A stretch of DNA of 64,000 nucleotides from Volvox africanus (lineage: Eukaryota > Chlorophyta > Chlorophyceae > Chlamydomonadales > Volvocaceae): the NCBI GenBank assembly GCA_030268105.1, contig BSDZ01000021.1, forward strand, positions 1,612,001 through 1,676,000, in the 5' to 3' direction. Below the pieces are notes generated by a model. That model searched no databases. It was not told the origin of the DNA and saw only the letters and a program-made list of their open reading frames with translations. Shown here piece by piece: positions 13,601 to 25,299 of this stretch; the first letter of the stretch is position 1; each line of letters begins with the position of its first letter. A program made the translations under genes and the position numbers.

Positions 13601-16600
13601 CGGGCCCTTGCTCCCCGAGTAATCCCACATGCCATCCATGTTGAAAGCACCCCCTCACATGGTCGCGCTCGTCCTCATCTCATCAACAGACCGCAACTCA
13701 CCGCCCGTGCCGGTCCCGCTGAGCGCTGCAAGCGCCCCTTCCGCAAAGAGCGCAAGGCCCATGTGTACAGCATCCAGGCGGTAAGGCTTAGTTGTATCGT
13801 CTCGCCACAGAAACCGCACTGCGGTTGCCCATTGCAGACTGACCAACAGCACCATCACGTACGCCAGCGGCTCGCGGTTCTGTTTGCTGTAATAGTGCGG
13901 CGGAAACCGGTTGATGTCTGCCTGCAGCTCCGCTACCGTGTACGTCGGAACCGGTAGACCCGACTGCGGCACGACGGCAGAGCCGCCCGGCCCCGTTGAA
14001 CCCCCGGTTCCTCCTCCCACCAGCGCCAGCCGCGCCCACAAATAGTCATCGATTGTAGACAGGATGGCGGGCAAGCCAGCGGACTGCAGCCCTGCGCTCA
14101 GGGCGTCCACCGCCCGCACGTCACCTACTAGCAGCGCGCACACCAGAGCTTGGTAGGGCGCCCGCAGGCTGTTGCGGAGGCCGTTCTTGTCCCGCAACAG
14201 CCGCTCCACCTCGCGGGATAGCGACGCTGCATGCCTGGGGTGAGGACGAGGTCCGTACCGGACAGTTATCATGGCGGTTGGTTAAGCTCCAAACCTTACG
14301 GGAGCATCTACTTGGCATTAACAGTGCGCGCATGGGCTTAGCCTAGTATCCTCGCGGGGGAACAACACGTTCACACACCTTCTGCCGCATGAGCATATTG
14401 ACAGAGGGGATGCTATGACAACATGCCCCAGAACGGAAGCGTATGGGTAACAGTGTGGAGTGCGATCCATGCGGCTCTGGGGCTCCCGCCCTTGGGACCG
14501 TACGTATGTACGGTGATTCCCAGAGGGCTCCATGGCGATTTTGGCGGAGGTCCTTGCCAAACCTCTCCCTCCGGCTATATAAGAATCTGAGACTACCCCA
14601 GAACGGCTTCACCCAAAAATTGCGGCGGAGAACTCCCACCCACAATTATTGCAAGAAGAAACCTAAGCGTCAGCCGGCGCACAGCAGAGCTCCTGCGGTA
14701 CCTTTAACTGTCGTCCTTCAACCCCTGCCACCAGCGCGACTGGCAGCCCAGGCTAGGTGCCGGCAACCCTCTAAATAATAGCCCCACTTTCCACAAACCT
14801 TTCGGAAAGACGGCAGTTGTTTCTCAACCACTCATCCACCATTTGCCGTAAGTTAGCGCCCATACCCATCCCGCTCGTGCGGCTGCCAGTCGGGAGCAGC
14901 AGCAGGTCACCGCAGCGCTCTGCGATGCGCACAGCTGCCCGGTCGTATCCCGCGCGCAGGCAGTAGAAGAGTTGGACCCAAGATGTGTCCATACCGTTGG
15001 GGGCTGCGAAATCCAACGGACCGCGGTCGCGGAACTTGACCTGCCAGAGGACGTGGTAGACAGGGTGGGTGTTGGAGAGGGCGCGGGTGAGGCATGGATA
15101 AGGGAGAACGCCTAGATGGGCAGGCTTTGCGGGCTGGGAGGAACGGCGTACCGGAAGGATGACCTGACAACTAGGCCGGGATCGGACACTGGCGTGAGGA
15201 GTGCGAGCGTCGACTCCCCATCTGGTCCTCCTTCCTAAACCACCGCGAGCTGAGTGTACGCGTCGCAACCTGCTTCGAGGGTCCATGTACAAACTACTAC
15301 TTCGCCGGCGCGTACCTGGATGAACGCCTGCACCTCCCGCAGGGGGTCCGGATCTGCACCCCGCTCCGCCTGCATCTTGTGCCGCGTGATGGTTGTTCGC
15401 ACGTGCTGCTGGAACTCCTCCTCCAGGTGCTTCCTTGCGCCAGCAACCAGTGCGTCCACGTAGCGCCCCGGAGAGGCAGGGTTCACGTTACGCCGTCGCG
15501 CCTCACTCAGTACTCGGACCAAAAGCCCCCAAATGGTGGAAACAGGCAAGTCCTGAGCCAAAGACTTCTCATCGTACTTCTGTGATAATTTTTAAGAAAA
15601 CGGGTTGATTGTTAGTTAGCTTTATGATTAATCCTTCTTGGAGAAGGAAAACATGGTTGAACTGGGCTTGCGTATGTGCTTGTGTACGTCCATGGGTGGA
15701 TTGCTGCTAGGGTGGATTACGAGGCCACGGTGTAACTGTGCAGTCTGCGTTGCTGGCTGGTTGGACCTTGCCGGCACATCAACCCCCAACTCACCTCACA
15801 TGCCTCCTTGAATCTCTTGACAAAGTCCGTACCCGTCTGGGCCCCCGCGCGGCTGCCAGCAGCCACCGCCATGTCCTTTGCAATCTCCACGTAGACGGCC
15901 TCCTTGGGCGACAAACGTGGCCCAGAAGTCGCAAAGGCCTGACCACCATGTCCTGGAGGAAGCACAACCAAAGTCCGCACAGGCATGTGCCAGCAAGACA
16001 GGCGTAGAAGCTTCCTTGGCGGCAAAGTCCAGCACCCTGCCGCTCCGCCATAGCTGATCCCCCATTACCCTTATCCCTGCACAAAGTTCTCCCTACCCAC
16101 AACATGTCCTTCACTGGTCTTTGCTACGGCTTGCATCGCAAATCGAACAAGCTTGGACCGAACACGCACCCAGGTTGCAACGTGGTGTACAACAATACGC
16201 GATATCCCAGCTCCGCCAATATACACGCCCACGACCAACCCCGTCCCAAAATGGCCCATTTGAAGCCTCGGCCACAGACCTGCAGCGCTGCGCCCAATCA
16301 GTGGCTGGGGGCCCCCAGGAACGCCGCTGGGCGCGATAAGCGAAAACAGTCGCTGTTTGTTGGCATTCCAGTCCCGGGTAATACACTGGTCCATGAAGGC
16401 ATCGAAAGCGGCCATCGACTCCTGCTGGGCCTCCTGCGTAATTGGCCAACCACGGGACTTAGTGGCGGCATCGGGTACGCCTCCCACCTTCCCCTTGCTT
16501 ACCTGAATGGCCGCCAGAAGCGTCGCCTCCTCAACTTGTTGCAGATACTCCTCCACATTGTTGGTCTCCGCGTGGAACACATCCTCGATCGTGGGTACAA

Positions 16601-17319
16601 TCTCCAGTGCCATAACCTCGGTTGTCAACCTGGGTTGTGGTACAGGACAAGGTAGTAGGTACCGCGTGACGGCGTACACGGGTGAAAGAGGAGCCCGAGA
16701 ACGCGGGGCATGGAGCTAGGTGAGTTGCCTGGCCAGCAGGGCACAAGTACGGCGAACAGGAAGAGCCTGTTCCCTCAGTACAACCTTACAAAGATCACGG
16801 CGTTTAGCTATTAGAGAAACCAGTAAGATATGTATACAATTTTCGTAATTGCTTCCCAGCATGCAAGGTCAGCGTACGGTATGGTGTCCCCTGGGGTGTT
16901 ATCACGAGGAGGCCCCTCCATATGTGAGGACTAGGGCCGCTATTAGATACCTCAAAGCCAGCTGCCCACCTGCCGGCGTCCAACCCTTGCTGCGCAAGCA
17001 GGCGAGTTGCTGCTGCTTGTTCTGACGGCCCACGGTACCGGTTGGTCCGTGAACGGAGTGCGTCGGCATACTGTTGGAGTTGTGGCAAGTTGCGCTCCAC
17101 CCGGGGCACATTGTTGAAGTCCTGTAGAAAGGCAAATAATAGCCATGCAAGGACTTTGAAATGGACAAATCAAAACCCCGAAGCCGCCAAGGTAACGAAG
17201 ATCGGCAAGGACAGTCCAAGTCATAGATTATGACAAAGGCCCAACATAATTGCGGAATCAAATCGCACCTGTCCGACTAGGTCAGCGGACTGCTGCAGTA
17301 ACGTGTTCCAGTCAGCCAT
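10643..17319 (-). CDS. NUP93: nucleoporin Nup93/NIC96
   Basis: Scaffold nucleoporin of the inner ring of the nuclear pore complex, 970 aa (plant and animal Nup93 are usually about 820-880). Exons: 17269-17319, 16970-17121, 16503-16629, 16280-16433, 15795-15952, 15316-15579, 14799-15040, 13702-14234, 12962-13263, 12578-12722, 11913-12223, 11513-11623, 11221-11376, 10981-11118, 10643-10711. Phases agree at every join. Family hallmarks: the LLAQQGLDAGR helix, then TIEDVF and NNVEEYLQQ of the NIC96 domain; NREPLAYVMVLL and the long alpha-solenoid in exon 8; the C-terminal RLPQAVYRKISEAQV tail, which corresponds to the conserved end of the family. Exon 9 has two in-frame acceptors (13263 or 13248). 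Exon 8 carries a Gly-rich insertion. The start MADWNTLLQQ is preceded by a 467-bp spacer shared with the divergent TXNDC9-like gene. Confidence 0.9.
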
Positions 17320-17786
17320 TTCGGCAACTAAGGCCGCTCCCGGCCGACCGATTACTATTGTAAATAACTATGATTGGCACATAATGTCAAACTACTTCAT
17401 TCAACATTAGACCATGAAGCATGTTTCGGCACGCTCAATTTTGGCGCGTCAGGGTCGTCGTGCAGCGACAAGATGCACGGCAGACTGTTACCTCAAGTAC
17501 AATCAAAGCAGCTGCAATAACTGTAAAAGTTCTTGTCTTTTCATACTAAGAGCACTTTTGCCATTCCGTTGCTGTTAAGACTCGTACAAATATATGAAAT
17601 AGGATAGTCATAACGGAGGCTTGCCAATATGTTGTTCACGGAGCCGTAATGTAAATGCTCAGGCTACTTTTTGGATAGCACAGTTTCGCATTCAAGCTGT
17701 TCCTTTTTAATTGTATTTGAGGGCCGCGCCTTGACCCGTCTGCCTTCCTTTTTTGGAGCATTTGCTGGTGCTAACGGAGCATAAAG
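17320..17786. promoter_or_regulatory. divergent promoter between NUP93 and TXNDC9-like genes
   Basis: 467 bp separate the two start codons, which point away from each other. The spacer is AT-richer than the flanking exons and must hold both 5' UTRs and both promoters. I see no clear TATA box with fixed spacing, so the exact elements are not assigned. Confidence 0.55.
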
Positions 17787-18512
17787 ATGTCAGACAAACC
17801 TTTTGCGGCAGAGGCCGCTCAGTTTGGGCAGGCCATGAACTCTATTGCTTACGGCGAAGTGGTCAAGGCAGCTGTGCGCGACTACAAGCGGGAAGTACTA
17901 GAAAAGCAGGCTCAGGAGGGCAAGCAATCGCATCAAATGGTTGCCATGGATGACCTCATGGAGGACGAGGAGCTGCAGAAATTGCACGAGGAACGCATCG
18001 CCCGCCTTAAAGCAGAGCGGGAGAAGCGCAATCACCTGACACAGAAGGGACATGGGACATATACTGAGATCACTGAGGGCGACTTCTTGGAAATTGTCAC
18101 ACAAACGGACTTAGTGGTCTGTCACTTCTTCCATCGAGAGTTCGAGCGCTGCAAGATTATGGACAAGCACTTACCAGTCATCGCGCACAAGTATTTCAAC
18201 ACACGCTTTATTAAACTATCAGCGCCGGACTCGCCTTTCTTCACGGTTAAGCTCAACATCAAAATGTTGCCTTGTGTTATCGGCTTCAAAAAGGGTGTGG
18301 CAGTGGGCCGTGTGACGGGTTTCGAGGGCCTAGGCGCTCGCGACGACTTCCCGACTGAAACTTTGGAGGACCAGCTTCTGCTGATGGGGGTGATAGATGT
18401 ACCCCAGCGAGACGACGACGATGAGGAGCGAGCGGATGGGCCAGGAAAGAGCATCCGCAAAAGCGTGCATTACGCAAAAACTGCTAGTGATGAGGACAGT
18501 GACTTTGATTGA
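17787..18512 (+). CDS. TXNDC9: TXNDC9/PLP3-type phosducin-like protein
   Basis: Phosducin-like thioredoxin-fold protein, 241 aa, one exon. The family acts as a cofactor of the cytosolic chaperonin CCT in folding of tubulin and actin. Order: N-terminal helix; charged coiled coil (about 55-90) with LQKLHEERIARLKAEREKR; thioredoxin-like domain (about 90-195) with FFHREFERCKIMDKHL, FIKLSAPDSPFF and the cis-Pro segment LPCVIGFKKG; DDFPTETLEDQL; acidic C-terminus ending DEDSDFD. The redox CxxC of true thioredoxins is replaced by ERCKIMD, as is normal in this family, so it is not expected to be an oxidoreductase. Length is close to the human protein (about 226). It is the only gene here without introns in its coding sequence. 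It faces the 189-aa gene tail to tail, 320 bp between stops. Confidence 0.93.
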   Translation: MSDKPFAAEAAQFGQAMNSIAYGEVVKAAVRDYKREVLEKQAQEGKQSHQMVAMDDLMEDEELQKLHEERIARLKAEREKRNHLTQKGHGTYTEITEGDFLEIVTQTDLVVCHFFHREFERCKIMDKHLPVIAHKYFNTRFIKLSAPDSPFFTVKLNIKMLPCVIGFKKGVAVGRVTGFEGLGARDDFPTETLEDQLLLMGVIDVPQRDDDDEERADGPGKSIRKSVHYAKTASDEDSDFD

Positions 18513-18832
18513 GGGGATGCTTGGCAGTTTATCGCGCACGGTTTGTGACCCGTAGGACGTTGCTCAGTACAGGCCGCTGACACAACTACACGTTGATATT
18601 TATGACAAGGGATTTGGAATGCACGGGTACTTCTTAAAGCGAGGGTATAGTGAGTATAGGGTAGATAACTAAACACAACGTCTGAAGTATTTCATTGCCT
18701 TCTGCATCAGCTGCGTACGCATTGACTCCTTGTTGACGCCTACGTGATGATGGAGGACTACCTGACTCCTCACGGTGCCTGGACTTGGACGGATTTGACA
18801 ATCTAACACGCAGGGCAAGTTGTTTGGTTGAG

Positions 18833-21138
18833 TTAATCGAACCCAGAGTAGACGCCGAACGCTCGGGCTTGTCGCTTGGACTCCTCCACGTAGTTTTTCC
18901 CTCTGGATGTCTGCCCGGCGTCACGTTTTCGTTTTTCCTGTGGCAGATAGGGCAGGATCGGAAGCCTATTAGGTTTAGAAAGTGCTTGATTCTCTGTTTG
19001 AAATGTGCTGGCAACAGGAGGTCGGCTTGATGAGTCCGCCAGTCGATGTAGATGCTTGTGCAGCGGCGCATATGCAAGGGTGTTATCTTCTTGATGGTTA
19101 GGTGCGGAATTTCATGGGGGGCGCTGGTGAAAACCAGACGCAGGAGGCGCATAGGATAAATTTAGCAATAATTGGCTTCGCACGTGGTGTAGAGGGAATG
19201 CTGCCAGCCCGCCAGCATTGCTCACTAACAAATGTAAACTCGCACCTTCTGGTTGAAGGATAGCAGCTTGTCCTTGGCTGCTCGTGCTTGCTTGGCCTCC
19301 AGGCGCTCCAGGCGAGCCTCCTCTTGGAGCTTTGCCGCGTGTTCCATGGCCTTGACGGAATGCAAGGCGCTTTCTTCCATAGCTTTAGTCACGGCCTCCC
19401 GTGTTGCCGCCCGGGTCTGCACGTAGATGCAGACGCAGCACAGGGGTAGAAAGGCTAAGGAGCTGTGCACGCTAGGGGTGCTATGCATCATAGCATGCGT
19501 GCAATAATTGCAATGGGCCATAGAAATAATTGGGCTGCACAAGTTGCGTTGTAACTTCTCAGGTGTTAAGCCAACCAAGACGCATGCACCGGCGGCACAA
19601 ATTCCCAAACCTCAGTAAAACAGGCTGAGGTGAAGACGGTCAGACAGCTGCAGGCAGTAATGAATTGCATCGGCAAATAGCAGGCCATAAAACATCGGGC
19701 AGCGGGGTAGCACGAGCCGGCATGCGGCAAATTAAATATTGCGCAACAACTCGTACTTGTGCGAACCCTTACGGAGCGCCTAACAAAGGCACCATGCCTA
19801 ACTGGAGGAACGCGTTGCGGACCTGGGAATTTCTTCTAACGATATCCGTAACTGGGAGCGCAAGTCTATCTTGGAGATACTTGGCGAGTATAAACGATCC
19901 AGAGTGAACGCTACGGATGAGCGCTTGGGAAACTCGTCAGGACCTGGTCATGCCACCTAGTTGTGTGCTTCCCCACATGAACACGGCATGGTCGGCGGGC
20001 CATAGAAAAGCCTCGCAGTGGTATGTTAGACTAACAAACTGAGTGCCTTAAACGTCATTCTGACCAGCACCCCACCCGAAGTTGCCACACGCACGTTCCC
20101 AGCCACATGAGCAGCCTGAACCTTCCTGGTCAGCGCAATCTTACCTTGCAGCCTGACAGGTAGTACAAGCTACGTGCATGCCCATGTGCTTACACTACCA
20201 AACCGTATCGTTACATCGTGACGATATTAGGGGCGACTGCATCATTCGATCCATATGCACCTTTGATGTGCTCAATCCAGACAGTTAACAACCCGTTTGT
20301 GGCTGCCTCTATGGGACGGGCCCAATCCCAAGTCATTGCAGGGTGCTTTTCAAGGCTGAGCGAGCAGTACATCGAAGTTCTCTGAAGACCATGCTGGCTT
20401 CAGAACGTGATATTGCGTACCGCTGATGCTGAGGCAACGCTCCATAAAACCGCATAATCTTGCACGGCGGTGGGTGGTTACCCCACGAGTCAGGCAGCTC
20501 CATAGGCCCGGCCCACATGCCGTGCCGTGCCTCGAGCCATCCGGGTTCGCGGGATGCATCTCCATATTTAGTATGTCTGCCTATACTAGTTCGGAGTATA
20601 CGCACCACATGGCAATCCTCGTACCCCATCCTCTGATCCCCCCCAGCACCCCATCCCCATATCACTGGAGAATCGCTTCCTCAATCCACCTACTATCCCT
20701 TCCCCAACATAAAAGACCTCACCTCCCCGTCATCACCGTCCTCTTGCGCCTTTGCTGATCTTCCATTGGACCTGATACGACCCAGAAACGGTAAGATTTT
20801 TTCCGAAAAGAGTTCCGAAGCCCAGGGCGAGAAGACGAACTGCTCCGCCTCATGGTTCACCAGAACGCCAACGTCGCACATGTGGACACGTACCAGTTCC
20901 AATTTTGTGGCTCAGATTCGGATTGAGCTTTGATATGGATTACACTTGGTCCACTCTTGTAGCCAGCCCTCTCTAAATCCTCCAAGCTCAGAATAGGCTT
21001 TTTCTTTGGAAGTTTAAGGTCTTCCTCGTCACTTGAAGAATTATTAGATGATTCCGAATCTGAGTCGACTTCGCCTGTGTCGCCTAAAGGCATGCCCATA
21101 AACTTGTCCGGCTTCGGTTTTGCAGGCACCTTCGACAT
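18833..21138 (-). CDS. conserved small acidic/basic protein, function not recognised
   Basis: Predicted 189 aa from four exons: 20894-21138, 20723-20771, 19246-19416, 18833-18937, GT-AG with matching phases. Residues 1-50 are Ser/Asp/Glu-rich (SDSESSNNSSSDEED); next comes SLEDLERAGYKSGPSV and QNWNWSNGR; a helical Glu/Ala/Lys coiled coil follows (AKLQEEARLERLEAKQARAAK). The end is a strongly basic, conserved-looking tail: EKRKRDAGQTSRGKNYVEES then FGVYSGFD. I believe this tail marks a eukaryote-wide small nuclear protein family but cannot name it. The 1.3-kb second intron could hide another exon. The ATG at 21138 is the first in frame; an upstream TTG is not a likely start. Confidence 0.72.
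19802..19960 (+). other. coding-like island on the opposite strand inside an intron
   Basis: A 53-codon open frame, bounded by TAA at 19799-19801 and TAG at 19958-19960, lies antisense within intron 2 of the 189-aa gene. Its composition is protein-like (LEERVADLGISSNDIRNWER, then KSILEILGEYKRSR) with no simple repeats. There is no ATG at its start, so it would be an exon or a relic. No family recognised. Confidence 0.3.
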
Positions 21139-22437
21139 TTTTTCAGCCGTGAGATATATCAAGTCAAATAACGTTCAATCGATCTTTTAGAAACGAAGAC
21201 GCTGAAATGGGCTCATGGGGATAGTTTCGATACGGGACAAGGTAAGTTATAGTGAAGCAGGCAATCCTCGCTTTATATAGAAGTTTAAGGCCAGGAACTT
21301 ACAGGCGAGATCAGGGACAGATAGACAGGCGTTCGGCGTTATTTACAGTTGTCAGTTCAGCAGTTTCCGGTTGGTATTGCAACGTGACCGATCGATAAGC
21401 GTTCGTGACTCAAACACTCCATGTCTCCAGCTGTCCTTCGCAGTGCGTGACCGTGACATGACTGTCTGCAATGCACATTTTCAAAGACGTTCCTACCAAG
21501 TGACGATGGCAAACCAGACCCATTTTGTGCCAAAACCATCCTACGGCCCTGCGAAGCATTTTGGCTTACCTCCGGAGGCAACGCATGATTGATCTTGTTG
21601 ACATCATTACCAAAGCAGCGGAAGCAGGAGATCATGACATTTGCTGAATTTGCCTCTATGGGGCATCTAAACATGGGGCATCTAAATGCGCGCCTAAAGC
21701 CATGCTCTTGCCCCCAATATGTTGGGCACAGCGTATGTCAAGGGCAGATGGCAGATCATTTGCCGTAGCGCCAATAAGGGCCGCATAAAATAAATTAATC
21801 TCACTTTTTCGACCACTTTGACATTTTCCCCTATTGCGGCTTCAATCAGCTGGGCAGGCATAGGTAGGCGTCTGGTACAGACACGGGTATGGTTGAGCTA
21901 GCTAGGGGGTAGAGCAGCCAGCGCTTACCCCCCAAGCCTACCTGTTCATGCGCTCGCAGGGAGGAACGCCAATATCGATTCTGCCAGCAGATGAGATCGA
22001 TTTATTCTGGCGTCATAAAAAGCTGACACAACTTGCGAATGCATGCCCCATTAACTCAGAGCAGCCAACATCCTCGCCTGTCCCTACCAGGCATCCAACA
22101 GACGTACGAATGCAAGCACAATTACTCGCATATACTCTCCTTGGAATCTCCCATTAAAATCGTAAAAGCTTCGTGCCCCTCCCTCGTGCTTAGCTCCATG
22201 CAACGGTCCGCGGAAACTAAAACCGAAACCGAGGCTGCCGCCATGAAATTAAATCGCTCCGCAGCCGAACCCCTGCGGGGCCGCATCTCTAACTCCACCG
22301 CACCTGCAACCTAATCCACCATTAGGTCACCCTCGCCACTACCACCACCATTAGGTCACCCTCGCCACTACCACCACCATTATCGTTATTGCCACTCCCG
22401 ACGCACGCACGCACACACACAGCGCCAACACCATCAT

Positions 22438-22562
22438 TATCATCACCATCGCCAACACCACTACCAACACCAACACCAACACCACCAACACCACCAACAC
22501 CAACACCACCAACACCACCAACACCAACACCACCAACACCACCAACACCAACACCAACACCA
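22438..22562. repeat. (CAACAC/CACCAA)n minisatellite
   Basis: Tandem mixture of CAACAC and CACCAC hexamers, about 20 copies, C/A-only on the plus strand. It generates artificial Val/Leu-rich or Thr/Pro-rich open frames on both strands. Confidence 0.9.
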
Positions 22563-23087
22563 CGGACGACGACGCGGGCTGGTTCCTTTCGGACCCTCTG
22601 TCCGATGTTCAAGATGCCGCTCCGGCCGGGACCAGCGGGGAGAGCGGAGTTCCGGGAGCGCGCCAGTGAGATGTTTGGTTTCGTACCGGACAGTGATTTT
22701 GGGGTACGGCGCCGAGTGGGGCGATCCCAAGAAAACGCCAGAGACATCGCAGCGTAATATTTTAATACGAGAAGGCCGCAGTACGATGACTGCGAGCTGT
22801 TTGAATGATGAAAAGAGGACAGGAAGAGGGTGTCATTGAAGCAACAAGAATCTTCACCGGGTGGATAGTTCGACTGTTGGAAGACGAACTGATTGTCAGC
22901 TGCTAACACTACCGTCTTGGCGCATCTGGATCCAGCACTGGTCGACTCCTCTCTGGCGCCGCGACATGCCTGCTAATCACCATGTAAACGGTTATTCGCA
23001 CTTAGTGTATTGCACCATATCGCGCACACAAACACAAGCACGCACTCTCTGGTTCTTGATTCTTTGATTCTCCAACCGACACGTCCC

Positions 23088-23238
23088 TCACTCCCTCACT
23101 TCCCTCGTTTCCTCACTTCCCTCGTTTCCTCACTTCCCTCGTTTCCTCACTTCCCTCGTTTCCTCACTTCCCTCGTTTCCTCACTTCCCTCGTTTCTTCA
23201 CTTCCCTCGTTCCCTCACTTCCATTACTTTCCTCACTT
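23088..23238. repeat. 17-bp tandem repeat
   Basis: About eight near-identical copies of CCTCACTTCCCTCGTTT, pyrimidine-rich on the plus strand with one A and one G per unit. The last two copies are diverged. Confidence 0.92.
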
Positions 23239-23382
23239 CTATGATGCACGGGTTTCCTTCGAATGCCAATGCTACGTTTGGAGGTAAGGGGCTTGGAAAC
23301 ATGCCCCGAGCGTGCCAGGATGTACGGATGCCGGGCTGTACACGCAGTCCCCCAGAAGAACCGCAAAATAGACCGCGGCTAA

Positions 23383-23450
23383 AACGTCTTATAAAGCCGT
23401 TTATATTACGTAGACTCAAAACCGATAAATCAACAATTAAGGGTGGTTAA
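23383..23450 (+). pseudogene. isolated SNF2-family helicase fragment
   Basis: The frame reads LKRLIKPFILRRLKTDKSTI and stops at TAA 23448-23450. This is the conserved L.....PF.LRR.K.D block of SNF2/SWI2 ATPases. Only about 20 residues match; neighbouring SNF2 motifs were not found on either side. Codons are strikingly AT-rich (ATA, TTA, AAA, AGA), unlike the GC-rich exons of the window. A relic of an inserted gene is the simplest reading; a short exon of an unassembled gene is the alternative. Confidence 0.5.
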
Positions 23451-23530
23451 TGAATAAATGTTTTGCCGAATGCTCAGGAGTGGGAAAAGCAAACAACACA
23501 TGTGCCAGGCTTTGCCGTGACGGGGTATTG

Positions 23531-23543
23531 GGGTGTGTGTATA

Positions 23544-23586
<43 letters not shown>

Positions 23587-23591
23587 GTGCA

Positions 23592-23640
<49 letters not shown>

Positions 23641-23657
23641 GAGTATGTGTATGAGTA

Positions 23658-23706
<49 letters not shown>

Positions 23707-23801
23707 GTGTGCGTGTGCGTGTATGTGTATGTGTATGTGTGTACGTGTATATGTGTATGTGTGTATGTGTGTACGTGTATGTGTATATGTGTGTATGTGG
23801 T
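23531..23801. repeat. (GTGTAT)n hexanucleotide microsatellite
   Basis: About 45 copies of GTGTAT with a few GAGTAT and GTGCGT variants. It keeps all reading frames open on both strands, which explains the long Met-Cys, Tyr-Val and Thr-His open frames here. Confidence 0.95.
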
Positions 23802-24580
23802 CTGCACTTCCTCAGATCGGAATGATTAGTTGGCGGGTAATAAACAAAACCGAACACATACATGCCCATCGCTCCCGGGAACCACGCCTGTGTACAGAGT
23901 TGTTGCTCGGTAATGTTGTTTGTTCATTGTTTCTGTACGGTGCCTTAATAAAAAGCAACAGTAGCTTTGTGTGTAGTTTGTTAAACGTACACCTCACCAT
24001 GTGTATTTGAGCGTTCGTAGCACCTTGTCGCGACATGATAGTCGTACACAGTACGTGCCGTGCCTTACGACGGACGCAGGGTAGCAGCTACGTTTGAAGG
24101 GAATTGAGTGCCACAACACAGCCGTCCACTGCGCCGCGAGCTCAGCAGTGAAACGCGCCGTTGGGGAGAAGGACGGACAGCTACCTGGGCCTTATGTGGG
24201 TTAGGATCGGTGGCCGGGGGGCCTCTGGTGGCAAGTGGTGACGAGGACGCGAGCACGGTGCCGGGGAGTGGCGCTCCTCGCCACTTAGGAGGGCCTCCCG
24301 GGAGCGCCCCTGTTTTCTGGTTATCCTCGACACAGCAAATCTGGAACTCACGGGACTGTCGGCAGATTGAGATCCTCAAGCCTGCAAGGTGCCAAAATAC
24401 TGGCTGAAAAGGTTAAAACTAAACAAACGGAAAAAGCATAATGTCTTGAACCCTGTCAGTCACAAAGCTCAACCTTCTAGCCCACCAACGACACTCAAAG
24501 GGTTCGCTCCAGGCACGTGCTGCGGATCGTCAGGATTCCCAAACGCTATTGCCATCCATTTCTCGTGCCCAGGCCACAAG

Positions 24581-24952
24581 CTACAAGCCAGTAGACCGGG
24601 TTTGGAGGAGGAAGGGATTTTCTGGAAGCTGCCTCCGTCTTAAGGGGGGGTCGGGGCTGCCAGAAGGCCACGTTGTACAGGGTGTCTTAGCCGAGTCCCA
24701 CTGGGGCTGAGGGAGCGGATTCAAAAGCTGCCTCCTGGTATTTGGTGTACTAACGGCTGAATACCTGTGGAGAATTTGCCATGTCCTTATGTAAGAAGGA
24801 TATGTGCTACTGGGTGACGCCGGGAACGTCTGGTAATGATCGGCGATGCAGCTTCCCCAGCAGGTGGTGTTGATGGAGTTGGGATCGGTTGACGCCCTGA
24901 ACGTCTGCAGTATCGAGCGCATTGCATTTGAGAGTCGAGCTACGGCGACCAA
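24581..24952 (-). other. possible degraded reading frame
   Basis: A 123-codon minus-strand frame with non-repetitive, protein-like composition and two Cys-Trp containing segments (NTTCWGSC and KTPCTTWPSG) that loosely recall extracellular leucine-rich-repeat caps. No start context, no splice partners found and no clear family. Listed only because the spacer offers no better candidate. Confidence 0.15.
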
Positions 24953-25299
24953 GATGCAGGCGTAACACTAATGCGTGATTAAGACGCAGTTACAGTCAAC
25001 GTTATGCAGGACAAGGAAACTGGCCGAGCTGACGTCCACTCCTGTACATGCCGTACGTGCCGGGTTCCCGTACACACCTCCAAGGGCTCCGCCCGGGAAT
25101 TAGCTAAGTTAAACTTTCCGGAATTTGATACTGTCGAGTTGCATGGGTAGGCCAGGCGGCTTGGACTGCTCCAACCAAACTTGAAGTTGGTTACGGGTCC
25201 TGTCTTTACATAATACATTAGCAGAGGAGTAATTGTAACATTGTACATAAGAATATATTGTTTATTGTGTGAGAAATTGTAGCTAGCTGAGCTTTAAGA

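Larger units (their letters stand above)
21139..25299. other. repeat-rich intergenic region
   Basis: About 4.2 kb between the 189-aa gene and Crooked neck. It holds three tandem-repeat tracts and an SNF2 relic, listed separately. A plus-strand frame at 22570-22757 ends in ordinary protein-like sequence (MFGFVPDSDFGVRRR) just after the CAACACCAC repeat and might be a terminal exon of an unrecognised gene; the evidence is thin. Frames at 24065-24407 are GC-richer than their surroundings but show no known motif. Confidence 0.45.

Noticed and set aside
22438..23801. CRISPR-like array
   Set aside because: Repeats are contiguous microsatellites or minisatellites without unique spacers, in a eukaryotic genome.
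23430..24010. Met-Cys, Val-Tyr and Thr-His repeat proteins on both strands
   Set aside because: Products of the (GTGTAT)n microsatellite.
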